A stretch of DNA of 51,544 nt from a virus: IMG/VR virus record IMGVR_UViG_3300036781_000812, positions 1 to 51,544 of that record; one strand, written 5' to 3'. The notes below the pieces were generated by a model. That model made no database searches and was not told where the DNA came from. It saw only the letters and a list, made by a program, of their open reading frames with translations. Position numbers and translations under genes: made by a program. How positions within the stretch are numbered: position 1 is the first letter of the stretch; each line of letters begins with the position of its first letter. Shown here one piece after another: positions 14,538 through 21,846 of this stretch.

Positions 14538-15479
14538 ATGACGAAGACTTCTGTTGCCGAGCGACCCATCGTGGATTCGCTCTATTCGTTCGAGAAAACG
14601 CGCCCCGGCGCGCCGGCCTTTGATTTCGCCGCCGATGGCGCGTCGTTGATCATGGCCGGCGACGTTGCCCTGCTCGAGGGCGATGTGGCCTATGACTTGG
14701 CGGGAGGGCGGGTGCAGCTACCCGAACTGGTCGCCGGCCATGACTATGTCATTCGCCATGCCGACGGGTACCTCGAGGCTGTCGAGGCGACCGATGCCGC
14801 CCTCGCCGATGCGTCGACCGTTGGTGGCTTTCATTTCGCCCTTGGTGGCAATGCTGCCGGCCGGGCCGGTGGCGACACGGCGCCGGCGATCAACCCGGCG
14901 TCGATCTGGGACGTGTCGTTCCTGCCGGCGTGCCATGATCCGCGCGGCATGGCGTATGTGGCCGGCGTGCCGGGCAGCGAACATGTGGCGCCGTTCTGGG
15001 TCGATCTCTACCTGCTCAACGTCGACCACCTGGCGCGCGGCACCAGCGTCGCCGGTGCGGAGATTGCCGAAGGGCGCGAGCGCCGGCCGAAGCTGGCCGA
15101 TGGCAAGCAAGCGGTCAATCTCAATTATACAACCGCCGCTGCGATCATGGCGGCTCATGGCAAGGGGCTCCTGAGCCTCGCCGAATTCTGGGCCGCCGCC
15201 TATGGCGTGACAGAGAAAACCGCCACCGGCAGCAAGCCCGAACGGACCGCACTCGATATGCCGCGCACGTCGCGCTGCGGGATGATGCAGGCGGCGGGCA
15301 ATCTCTACGTCTGGGGCCATGACGGCGATCCGGACGTGCGGCGCGCGGCTATCTTCGGCGGCGGCTGGGTCGGTGGCGAGTTCGCCGGCTCCCGGTGCGC
15401 GTACGTCGATCTCTGGCCGGCCAGCTCGTACGGCTGGATCGGTGCGCGCGGCCGCAGTGACCACCTGCAGCTTGACTGA
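14538..15479 (+). CDS. DGR target protein 1 (C-type-lectin/FGE fold)
   Basis: This 313-residue protein is diversified by the retroelement. Residues 30-75 look like the small N-terminal module of Mtd-type DGR targets ('ALLEGDVAYDLAGG', 'LPELVAGHDYVIR'). Residues 90-313 form a formylglycine-generating-enzyme-like C-lectin fold: 'GGFHFALGGNA', 'CHDPRGMAYV', 'FWVDLYLLN', 'LLSLAEFWAAAYGVTE', 'MMQAAGNLYVWG'. The variable repeat VR1 encodes residues 267-308 (about 11 varied positions) and the frame ends just after the homology, as usual. It has no signal peptide. A Shine-Dalgarno-like GGAG lies 12 nt upstream. It should be a ligand-binding protein; whether it is virion-borne or intracellular is unknown, since it lies in the early region. 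Confidence 0.88.
   Translation: MTKTSVAERPIVDSLYSFEKTRPGAPAFDFAADGASLIMAGDVALLEGDVAYDLAGGRVQLPELVAGHDYVIRHADGYLEAVEATDAALADASTVGGFHFALGGNAAGRAGGDTAPAINPASIWDVSFLPACHDPRGMAYVAGVPGSEHVAPFWVDLYLLNVDHLARGTSVAGAEIAEGRERRPKLADGKQAVNLNYTTAAAIMAAHGKGLLSLAEFWAAAYGVTEKTATGSKPERTALDMPRTSRCGMMQAAGNLYVWGHDGDPDVRRAAIFGGGWVGGEFAGSRCAYVDLWPASSYGWIGARGRSDHLQLD
15336..15475 (+). repeat. DGR variable repeat VR1 with IMH
   Basis: Positions 15336-15461 align without gaps to TR 16906-17031. All 13 differences are at TR adenines (to G, T or C). The GC-rich 3' end (GGTGCGCGCGGCCGCAGTGAC) is identical to TR, and the next 14 bases (15462-15475) match VR2 but not TR, which is the expected form of the initiation-of-mutagenic-homology site. 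Confidence 0.95.
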
Positions 15480-15499
15480 GCTGGCGCGATAGCGCCGGC
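15480..15499 (+). promoter_or_regulatory. VR1 downstream hairpin with GATA tetraloop
   Basis: GCTGGCGC, loop GATA, GCGCCGGC: an 8-bp stem (one G-T pair) that starts 4 bases after VR1. Bordetella phage DGR targets carry a hairpin of this size with a GRNA loop just after VR that increases retrohoming. A T-run follows 13 nt later, so the hairpin could also take part in termination. Confidence 0.75.
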
Positions 15500-15540
15500 G
15501 TCTCCCCTTTTTTCATTTTCAAACCTGAGGACTTGAAACC

Positions 15541-16494
15541 ATGCAGACCGCAACGGCCGAAAAGGCCCCTGTCGGAGCAACGACCATCGCCAGCATCACC
15601 CGGGCGATCCGCGGGCCGGTGTTCGTGCCCACCGATCGGGGTGCGCTGGGCGTGCTCGCCGGCACGACTTTCCTGATCGATGGCGACAGCCATCTGTTCG
15701 ACTTCGCGACGCCGGTCATCCTGCCCGATCTGGTCGCTGGCACGGACTATGTCATTCGCCTCGTCGACAATGTGCTGCAGGCCAGTCCGGCTGAGAACAG
15801 CGTGCGCGACGGTAGCGTGTGGGGCGCCGATCTCGACGGGGTACTGGGTGGATTCCATTTTGCCCCCGGCGGCAATGCCACGGCCCGGGCCGGCGGCGAC
15901 GAATTGCCGGCGATCAACCCCTATTCGTGCTGGGATATCGGCTATCGGCCGGCTTGCGAGGACCCGCGCGGCATGGCGTGCATCGATGGCCGGTTCTGGT
16001 GCGACATCTATCTGCTGGGGTGCAACCCCTTCGTCGGCGGGAGCAGCCGCTTCGGCGTGGTGATCGCCGACGGCACCGACGTGCCGATGGATGAGACCGA
16101 CGAGCAGCCCTATGACAGCCTCGATCACCCGACCGCCGTGAAGATCTTTGGCATGCTCGGCAAGCAGTTGCTCGGGCCCGAGGAATTCTTCGCCGCCACC
16201 TATGGCGTGACCGAGGGCACGTCCATCGGCGAAGACCCGAAGATGACGAAGCTCGATGTCGCGCGCACCAGCAAATGGGGTGTGATGCAGGCGACCGGCA
16301 ACATGTCGACCTGGGGCAATGACGGCGACCCGGACGGCCCGCGCAACGCCTGGAGATTCGGCGGCAGCTGGGGCGTTGGCGGGTTCGCCGGCTCCCGGTT
16401 CGCGCGCGTCGATTACTGGCCGGGCTACTCGGCCGGCTGGGTCGGTGCGCGCGGCCGCAGTGACCACCTGCAGCTTGAATCGCCGGCGCGATAG
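15541..16494 (+). CDS. DGR target protein 2 (C-type-lectin/FGE fold)
   Basis: This 317-residue paralogue of target 1 lies 61 bp downstream of it. It shares the same layout: the N-terminal module ('TTFLIDGDSHLFDFATPVIL', 'LPDLVAGTDYVIRLVD'), then 'GGFHFAPGGNATARAGGDEL', 'CEDPRGMACIDGRFWCDIYLLG', 'LLGPEEFFAATYGVTEGTS', 'WGVMQATGNMSTWGNDGD'. VR2 encodes residues 273-308. Overall the two targets are similar but clearly diverged outside the VR, so the duplication is old and both genes have been kept. The start ATG at 15541 follows a GAGGACT ribosome site. Frame and reading up to the stop are intact, so it should be functional. Confidence 0.88.
   Translation: MQTATAEKAPVGATTIASITRAIRGPVFVPTDRGALGVLAGTTFLIDGDSHLFDFATPVILPDLVAGTDYVIRLVDNVLQASPAENSVRDGSVWGADLDGVLGGFHFAPGGNATARAGGDELPAINPYSCWDIGYRPACEDPRGMACIDGRFWCDIYLLGCNPFVGGSSRFGVVIADGTDVPMDETDEQPYDSLDHPTAVKIFGMLGKQLLGPEEFFAATYGVTEGTSIGEDPKMTKLDVARTSKWGVMQATGNMSTWGNDGDPDGPRNAWRFGGSWGVGGFAGSRFARVDYWPGYSAGWVGARGRSDHLQLESPAR
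16357..16478 (+). repeat. DGR variable repeat VR2 with IMH
   Basis: Positions 16357-16464 align without gaps to TR 16924-17031. All 14 differences are at TR adenines (14 of the 20 adenines in the aligned part). The 5' homology begins 18 bp later than in VR1. Bases 16465-16478 are shared with VR1 but not with TR, giving the IMH/IMH* difference. Confidence 0.95.
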
Positions 16495-16504
16495 CGGCCG
16501 GCGA
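16480..16504 (+). promoter_or_regulatory. VR2 downstream hairpin with GATA tetraloop
   Basis: A 10-bp stem with one bulged G (TCGCCGGCGC, loop GATA, then GCG-G-CCGGCGA) starts one base after the VR2 homology. The loop is the same as at VR1 although the flanking stem bases differ, which argues for selection on the structure. It overlaps the target 2 stop codon. Confidence 0.75.
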
Positions 16505-16516
16505 ACGACATTCCAG

Positions 16517-16894
16517 ATGATCAAGGCGAACGCCATCGTCCGCGATGAACGGTCCTCTTACGAGGGGATGGCGATCGTCGAGAAATACGAGGACTTCTTG
16601 AACTACGTCTACCCCAAGGTGCAAAACTGCCCGCGCAAGCACGGCGTCATTCGCGATGCCGTGCTCTCTGCTTTGCTCGAGCCGATCGCCGCCTTCTATG
16701 CCGCCGGCAAATCCAGCCAGGTGTCGCGCCTCTATCAGCTCGATGCCCAGCTGGCGACGCTGCGGTTCTGGTTGCGCTTCCTCTCCAATGACGCGCGAGC
16801 CGTCCTTACGACCCATCAGGCGGGCGAAGCGCTCCGCCGTCTCAATGAGGTCGGCAAGATGCTTGGCGCGTGGATCGGGAAGCTCAAGGGGTGA
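16517..16894 (+). CDS. avd: DGR accessory variability determinant (bAvd type)
   Basis: This 125-residue, all-helical protein matches the four-helix-bundle Avd/23S-IVP fold: 'YEDFLNYVYPKVQNCPRKHG', 'RDAVLSALLEPIAAFYAAGK', 'LYQLDAQLATLRFWLRFL', 'QAGEALRRLNEVGKMLGAWI'. Avd forms a pentamer that binds the reverse transcriptase and TR RNA and is required for cDNA synthesis. The start at ATG 16517 is preferred; longer readings extend into VR2 in another frame. It sits between VR2 and TR, the standard order, and the stop is 11 bp before TR. Confidence 0.88.
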   Translation: MIKANAIVRDERSSYEGMAIVEKYEDFLNYVYPKVQNCPRKHGVIRDAVLSALLEPIAAFYAAGKSSQVSRLYQLDAQLATLRFWLRFLSNDARAVLTTHQAGEALRRLNEVGKMLGAWIGKLKG

Positions 16895-16905
16895 ACGGGG
16901 AAATG

Positions 16906-17031
16906 ATGCGGCGCGCGGCTATCTTCGGCGGCAACTGGGACGATGGCGAGTTCGCCGGCTCCCGGTACGCGAACGTCGATAACTGGCCGGACAACTCGAA
17001 CGACTGGATCGGTGCGCGCGGCCGCAGTGAC
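16906..17031 (+). repeat. DGR template repeat (TR)
   Basis: This 126-bp non-coding template has 22 adenines, concentrated in AAC, GAC, GAT and TAC triplets when read in the VR frame. AAY codons give the broadest amino-acid range without stops when adenines are randomised. It lies between avd and the reverse transcriptase on the same strand as both VRs, and is followed by GACCAATATCTG where the VRs have CACCTGCAG. Confidence 0.96.
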
Positions 17032-17316
17032 GACCAATATCTGTTTGAAGGTATTTCCGCTCGGCGCCGGCCACGGCCTCGCCGGCTTCATACATCGCTC
17101 TTGCCCGTCTTCCTCTGGCTCAGGCCAACCGGTCGGCGGCGTGGAGTTGGTGGTCAGCCCGATCATCCTGCTTCGGCAAACACATTTCACGATCCGGTAG
17201 AACGGGGCGTAGCGCGGCATTCCTGGGGGACGCTCTGGCACTCGCCAACCGCTTTCCCCGTGCCGTGTCGAGACCCGCGGCCGGTATTTTTTCACCCATA
17301 TTGTCGCGGGCGTCAC
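17032..17316 (+). ncRNA. TR-RT spacer of the DGR RNA
   Basis: These 285 bp between TR and the reverse transcriptase contain no convincing gene. In Bordetella phage the corresponding stretch of the TR transcript binds the RT-Avd complex and primes cDNA synthesis, so this is expected to be a functional part of the DGR RNA together with the end of avd and TR. No fold was computed. Confidence 0.6.
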
Positions 17317-18309
17317 GTGGCGAAACATTATCGCAATCTCATCGGCCGCATTACGGCCGACAGCAACATGCGCGAGGCGCTGCGCCTCACCGCGCGTGGC
17401 AAACGGCTCACGCCGGGCTATCTCGACTTCAAGGAGTTCGAGCCGCTGAACCTCGAAGAGCTGGCGCGGGACATGCGCACCGGCGCCTACGTACCGGGTG
17501 AGCCGCACCAGTTCCAGATTTTCGACCCGAAGCTGCGCACGATATCGGCGCTGCCGTTTCGCGATCGGGTGGCGCAGCAGGCGCTGTGCCTCGTCATCGG
17601 CCCGCCGCTCGACCGCACGCTGCTGCCGCACTGCTATGCCTGTCGCACCGGCAAGGGCACCCATGCCGGCGTGCGCGACGTGCAGGCCACCATCCGCCGA
17701 CTCGAACATCTCGGCCAGCCGGTGTATTTCCTCAAGACGGATTTTTCGCGCTACTTCGCCTCGATCGAGCGGCCGGTGCTATGGCGGCTGATCGAAAAGA
17801 AGATCACCTGCCGCGCGACGCTGCAGCTGCTCGAAACCATGGTGCCGCGCGAGGGGATCGGGTTGCCGATCGGTTCGCTGACCTCGCAGATCCTCGCCAA
17901 TCTTTATACCGGCATGACGCTCGACCGGCTGCTGCAGCAGGGCCTCGGTGAGACCGACTGGTTTCGGTACATGGACGATCTCGTGGTGCTCAGCACCTCG
18001 AACGAGCATTTGCGCGGCCTGAAACAGCAGATTGAACACTATTCGGCCGACGAGCTGGGGCTGCGGTTTTCGAAATGGTCGATCGCGCCGGCGAGCCGCG
18101 GCATCAATTTCCTCGGCTATCGGATCTGGGCCAGCCACAAGCTGCTGCGTCGCGACAGTGTGGTGCGGGCCAAGCGCAAGATCGGCGCCTATCGCGCCGC
18201 CGGCGACTTCGACCGGCTCGAGCGGTTCCTTGGCGCATGGCTGGGCCATGCCGGACATGCGGACACCCGAAATCTCGTGCGTGCGCTGGGGGTGGGCGAT
18301 GGTGGCTGA
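17317..18309 (+). CDS. DGR reverse transcriptase
   Basis: This 330-residue retron/DGR-clade reverse transcriptase starts at GTG 17317; the open frame runs further upstream only because it crosses TR without a stop. Motifs: 'FRDRVAQQALCLVIGPPLD', metal-binding Asp142 in 'FLKTDFSRYFASI', the DGR-type motif 'IGLPIGSLTSQILANLY' (Ser190-Gln191), and catalytic Tyr218-Met-Asp-Asp221 in 'WFRYMDDLVVLS', followed by 'LRFSKWSIAPASRGINFLGY', the thumb/motif E region. There is no extra domain. It copies TR RNA with adenine-directed errors. All catalytic residues are present. Confidence 0.95.
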   Translation: MAKHYRNLIGRITADSNMREALRLTARGKRLTPGYLDFKEFEPLNLEELARDMRTGAYVPGEPHQFQIFDPKLRTISALPFRDRVAQQALCLVIGPPLDRTLLPHCYACRTGKGTHAGVRDVQATIRRLEHLGQPVYFLKTDFSRYFASIERPVLWRLIEKKITCRATLQLLETMVPREGIGLPIGSLTSQILANLYTGMTLDRLLQQGLGETDWFRYMDDLVVLSTSNEHLRGLKQQIEHYSADELGLRFSKWSIAPASRGINFLGYRIWASHKLLRRDSVVRAKRKIGAYRAAGDFDRLERFLGAWLGHAGHADTRNLVRALGVGDGG

Positions 18310-18613
18310 GTTTGCCGACGGCTTTGCCGAGCCGATCGTCTGGGGCGCGTCCGAAGGCTACACCATCGCCGAAATCGCGGCCGGCCTGGGTATTGCCGAA
18401 GCGCTGGTCATCGCCGTGATCGAGAGCCGATCGCCGGTGCGTTTTCCGCGTCCGCCGGCGCCAGCTCCGTTCAAGGCCCCGGTCAGGCGGCCGCAGCCGG
18501 TGTTGCTCAGCGTGCCGGCGCGGGTCGACCCGATGCGCAGGGATCCGCAATATCTGGCCTGGGCGCGGTCTCGCCTCGGCGCCGGCGAGCTGCAGAAGGA
18601 TCGGTCGATTTGA
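18299..18613 (+). CDS. small HTH-like protein downstream of the RT
   Basis: This 104-residue protein overlaps the RT end by 11 bp. Residues 20-42 read like a helix-turn-helix ('YTIAEIAAGLGIAEALVIAV'), followed by a Pro/Arg-rich tail. It also overlaps the following replication gene's TTG start by 4 bp. Its location recalls the small accessory genes next to some DGR RTs, but its HTH and coupling fit better with the replication gene that follows. Function unknown. Confidence 0.5.
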   Translation: MVAEFADGFAEPIVWGASEGYTIAEIAAGLGIAEALVIAVIESRSPVRFPRPPAPAPFKAPVRRPQPVLLSVPARVDPMRRDPQYLAWARSRLGAGELQKDRSI

Positions 18614-19569
18614 TCCTTCGTGCCGACATCATCGCTGCTCTCCAGCGCGCGGGCCTCGATGGCCCGCTTCTTGTCGCGGCGTGCTACGAGCTCGAGGCGC
18701 TGCCAGATATCGGGGGCCGGTCTCGCGAGTCCGGATCGCATCGGACCATACCGGACTCGAATGGGCCGGCGACGGCATTCAAGGATGAACAGACCGGACT
18801 CCAGAGTCCGGATCGGACCGTTGTCGTCGGTGGCCCAATCCATGCCAGCAGCTCGGTCAAGGCCGTGGCGCGTGCCGCGCTGCTCACCACCCCGGGATTG
18901 CGCCCCGGTGCGCGCCGGGTGGGCGGCGTCCTGGTCGAGTGCTTCAACCTCGGCAGCGGCCGCTGCGACCCGAGCAATGGCTATATCAGCGAGAAAACCG
19001 GGCTTTCCGAGCGATCGGTGCGACGGGCCATCGGCCAGCTCGAGGACGCCGGCCTGCTGCAGCGCCGTATCCATGGCGGCCGGCACAACACCAATGCGTA
19101 TGATCTCAAATGGGACGCGCTTGCCGGTATGGCGCAGCGCGCCGGCAACAGGGCCAAACCGGACTCGATGGGGTCAACCCGGACTCTGGTGGCCGCCGAA
19201 CCGGACGCCAGAGTCCGCCAAAACCTGAATCTGAAACAGATAGATAGATCTGTGGATGTGGTGAGACCTTTGCGCGCGAGCATTGGCCGACGGCCTAATC
19301 CGCGGCAGCGCGAGATGCTGATGGTCATGCCGTCGACGCAAATGGCTGTGGCCTTCGAAGAGGCGGTCAAAAAACGCGTCAGCGACGACGTCACGGCCCG
19401 CCTCGTCGCGCATGACCGCGCCGAACTGGTCCGTGTCTATCCGATGATACCGCTCGATTTATGGGACCAGGCCTACGCGGTGGAGCGGCAGCAGCGCGGC
19501 ACCGGCTGGCAGGTGGCGCTCGATGGCGTCCAGTGGACGGGACCACCGCGGACTGCCGTCGGCGGATAG
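18610..19569 (+). CDS. winged-helix replication-initiator-like protein
   Basis: This 319-residue protein starts at TTG 18610 in a TTGA overlap. Residues 95-160 are a winged helix of the kind found in phage and plasmid replication proteins: 'LVECFNLGSGRCDPSNGYISEK', 'TGLSERSVRRAIGQLEDAGL', 'LQRRIHGGRHNTNAYDL'. The C-terminal third is helical ('MAVAFEEAVKKRV', 'LIPLDLWDQAYAVERQQRG'-like). It lies between early and late genes, as lambda O does, and the coding sequence contains a cluster of CCGGACTC repeats (18727-19217), recalling origins nested in initiator genes. A transcription regulator is the alternative. Confidence 0.6.
   Translation: MILRADIIAALQRAGLDGPLLVAACYELEALPDIGGRSRESGSHRTIPDSNGPATAFKDEQTGLQSPDRTVVVGGPIHASSSVKAVARAALLTTPGLRPGARRVGGVLVECFNLGSGRCDPSNGYISEKTGLSERSVRRAIGQLEDAGLLQRRIHGGRHNTNAYDLKWDALAGMAQRAGNRAKPDSMGSTRTLVAAEPDARVRQNLNLKQIDRSVDVVRPLRASIGRRPNPRQREMLMVMPSTQMAVAFEEAVKKRVSDDVTARLVAHDRAELVRVYPMIPLDLWDQAYAVERQQRGTGWQVALDGVQWTGPPRTAVGG
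18727..19217. repeat. CCGGACTC/GAGTCCGG iteron cluster, candidate origin
   Basis: The 8-mer CCGGACTC or its complement occurs at 18727-18734 (inverted), 18751-18758, 18794-18801, 18804-18811 (inverted), 19159-19166 and 19179-19186, with a near copy at about 19201-19217. Two of these form a perfect 18-bp palindrome at 18794-18811. The copies lie in different reading frames, so they are DNA elements rather than a repeated peptide. They flank the winged-helix coding part. Confidence 0.6.
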
Positions 19570-19598
19570 GCAAGTAGGGGTATCGAAAGGGGTATTGA

Positions 19599-20213
19599 AT
19601 GGTCAGAAAGACGAAAATGGATGTGCTTGAGACCGAGCGCATGGTGTTGCACGAGCGTCACATCGAAAACCCTTTGACCACGGAAGGTTTGGTGAGCGCT
19701 GCCCTCGATGAGGGACGCAGCGAAGCGCGGTGGATGCCGCGCATGGTCAATCTGGTCACCCAGGTCGGTGGTCTAGCGCGGATGAAAGGGCTCAATGACG
19801 CGCAATTGGCGGCAGCGGGCCGCTACCGGGTGCTCTCGGACCGTGCCCTGATCGGTGCCACCCGCGCGATCGACTACGAGGCCGTCCGCGTGGACACATC
19901 AGCAGGTGGACGAGATGGAGTGGAGGACGGCGCAGCTGCGCGCCGGGAACTCCACTTCCTGCGCAGGCGCATCGGGCCGTTTAACGCACGAACATTAGAC
20001 CAGGTGGTATGCGACGAGATGAGCGTGCGGGATCTGGCGCGTAGCCACGGTGATGCAGGCGGCAACGGGCAGCTACGTGCACGCCGGCGGGTGCGAGAAG
20101 CGCTTGATGCATTGGTTGGCAGCATGGCGCGGGGTGATCGGCGAGTGCGCAGTGAGGGCGTAGCGGCAGACGATTGGGACGTGCCGGTTGACGATGCGTC
20201 GAAATGCGATTGA
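19599..20213 (+). CDS. hypothetical protein, possible late regulator
   Basis: This 204-residue protein begins with a basic N-terminus. A central segment contains 'LARMKGLNDAQLAAAGRYRVLSDRA', followed by 'LDQVVCDEMSVRDLARSHGD' and 'RARRRVREALDALVGSM'. The last part looks like an HTH joined to a helix, as in DUF6456-type alphaproteobacterial proteins and phage late-gene activators. It is the last gene before the terminase block and is followed by a terminator-like hairpin, the place where lambda has Q. Regulator function is inferred from position. Confidence 0.45.
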   Translation: MVRKTKMDVLETERMVLHERHIENPLTTEGLVSAALDEGRSEARWMPRMVNLVTQVGGLARMKGLNDAQLAAAGRYRVLSDRALIGATRAIDYEAVRVDTSAGGRDGVEDGAAARRELHFLRRRIGPFNARTLDQVVCDEMSVRDLARSHGDAGGNGQLRARRRVREALDALVGSMARGDRRVRSEGVAADDWDVPVDDASKCD

Positions 20214-20272
20214 CCGAATCGGGGCAATTCTGGTCTGAAGGGTGCAAGGTGCAGTGTTGCGCCCGATAATAG

Positions 20273-20305
20273 GCCCGCTGCGAGCAATCGTTGGCGGGCT
20301 TTGTG
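20273..20305 (+). terminator. candidate terminator before the late genes
   Basis: GCCCGC (20273-20278) pairs with GCGGGC (20294-20299), with an inner CGA/TCG pairing, followed by TTTGTGTTT. The hairpin is modest. It separates the early/replication region from the packaging genes and might be read through by a late antiterminator. Confidence 0.4.
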
Positions 20306-20394
20306 TTTGCAGAGCGCCGTTCCAATGGCCGAATGCAAAGTTGAGCCGGTAAGAGCGCTAAACCCCTTACCGCCTGGTAGGAGTTTTCCGCGGT

Positions 20395-21054
20395 ATGCCT
20401 TCGCTTGAGTCACAGGTGCGGGCGGTGCAGGCGAGGGTCGACAAGAACCTGAGGTTCGGCATCGCTCGCGGGCTGACGATGACCGCCAAACAAACGAGCC
20501 AGAAACTCTCGACGGAGATGCCTTCCATCTTCGACCGGCCGACACCATTCACGCGCCAAGCGTTCGCGATCACATCGGCGACGAAGTCGACGATGAAGGC
20601 GAGCGTGTTCGTGAAGGACCTGCAGGCACAATACCTGCAGCTCGAAGAGACGGGCGGGGCTCGGGCGCCGCAGCCCGGCAGTCCGATCAACCTGCCGGTC
20701 GAGCAGCGCACCAACGCTTATGGGAATATCGCGCGTGGTGCGATTGGTCGGGCCAAGCAATTGCCCAACACGTTCGTCTCCAATGGTTCGGGCCGCACCG
20801 GGCATCTGCCACCTGGGCTGTACCAGCGCCTCGGCAATGCCAAGGTGAAGGGCAAGGGCTCGAGGCGCGGACGCAAAGTCACGACGGGTCGCGGCAAGCA
20901 AAAGACGCGGCTCAAGCTGCTGGTCGCGTTTGAGAAACAGGCGGCATACCAACCGCGGTTCGGCTTTGCGACCCGCGCGCCGGCAGCGGCGAACGGCGTG
21001 CTGAAGGCGAACATCGAAAGTTCGATCGCCGAGGCCATGCGATCGGCCACATAG
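20395..21054 (+). CDS. minor tail protein Z-like protein
   Basis: This 219-residue basic protein has an N-terminal helical part ('LESQVRAVQARVDKNLRFGI', 'ARGLTMTAKQTSQKLSTEMP'), 'ATKSTMKASVFVKDLQAQYLQ', and a very basic loop ('GKGSRRGRKVTTGRGKQKTR') before a C-terminal helix. The layout resembles lambda gpZ-type minor tail proteins, which help complete tails. Its place upstream of the small terminase is odd for gpZ but occurs in mosaic phages. The match is by general pattern only; an unknown head-tail morphogenesis protein is the alternative. Confidence 0.4.
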   Translation: MPSLESQVRAVQARVDKNLRFGIARGLTMTAKQTSQKLSTEMPSIFDRPTPFTRQAFAITSATKSTMKASVFVKDLQAQYLQLEETGGARAPQPGSPINLPVEQRTNAYGNIARGAIGRAKQLPNTFVSNGSGRTGHLPPGLYQRLGNAKVKGKGSRRGRKVTTGRGKQKTRLKLLVAFEKQAAYQPRFGFATRAPAAANGVLKANIESSIAEAMRSAT

Positions 21055-21189
21055 GGCGACGGGGCCCCTGCGATCTCCACAGTCCTGAGGGTAATTTGGG
21101 ACCGCAGGGCTTGTGGGTAGAATATCGACCAAGTGATTGATCGATAAGGTGATTGTTGTTGTTCCACGGAAGGGACTGAGCGAACTCAA

Positions 21190-21846
21190 ATGGCTGACGA
21201 CGGGCTGACTGACGCGGAAATCGCTGCGCTCGTCGCCCGCCATCCATTGCCGGAGGGCGTGCCCGACGCCGTGCTCAACCGCGAGGAACTGGCCGAGGCG
21301 CTGGGCGCGTCCCTCAACACCGTCACAGCTTGGATCAATGCCGGCATGCCGGTGTCGGAGACCGGCCGCAACGGCAAGCCGTACGAGCTGAAGCTCTCGC
21401 ATTGCTTCGCGTGGAATGAGGCGCGCAAGCACAGCGAAGAATTGCGGAGCGATAATGCGCGCACCGCGATCGCCGCGATGCGCCTCGCCCTGGTCGGTGG
21501 CCGCAGCGGTGACTCGATCGAGGCGCTCGACCCGAAGCAGCGGCGCGATATCCTCACCGCCCAGCTCGCACATGAGCAGCTCGAAGCGGAGCGCAATCGG
21601 CTGCTGAAACGTGAAGATGTCCGTGAGCTGCTGGAGGCGGTCTTCGCTCTGGTCCGCGATACGCTGGATTCGGCGCCGGACCGCATCGAGAGAGAAGAGC
21701 CGACCCTGACGCCGAAGGCAGTGAACGCGCTGGTCGAGATCTGCGACGGCATCGCCGATGAGATGGCGCGAAAAATGGAGGCGTTCTGGACCGCACGGCC
21801 GGAACGCGGGCATGAGTTCATGAAGGAAGAACTTTTCGATGCTTGA
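21190..21846 (+). CDS. terminase small subunit (Nu1-like)
   Basis: This 218-residue protein carries an N-terminal winged HTH like lambda Nu1 and DUF1441 proteins ('VLNREELAEALGASLNTVTAWINAGMPV'), then 'YELKLSHCFAWNEARK' and a helical oligomerisation region ('QLAHEQLEAERNRLLKREDVREL'). It should recognise cos or pac DNA and recruit the large subunit. It overlaps terL by 8 bp. The 135-bp upstream gap contains no gene and may include the packaging site, though I could not identify one. Confidence 0.82.
   Translation: MADDGLTDAEIAALVARHPLPEGVPDAVLNREELAEALGASLNTVTAWINAGMPVSETGRNGKPYELKLSHCFAWNEARKHSEELRSDNARTAIAAMRLALVGGRSGDSIEALDPKQRRDILTAQLAHEQLEAERNRLLKREDVRELLEAVFALVRDTLDSAPDRIEREEPTLTPKAVNALVEICDGIADEMARKMEAFWTARPERGHEFMKEELFDA

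Noticed and set aside
16870-17316. N-terminal extension of the reverse transcriptase through TR
   Set aside because: The frame is open across TR by chance, but the conserved RT sequence begins after GTG 17317 and the extension is Arg/Pro-rich without homology to RTs.
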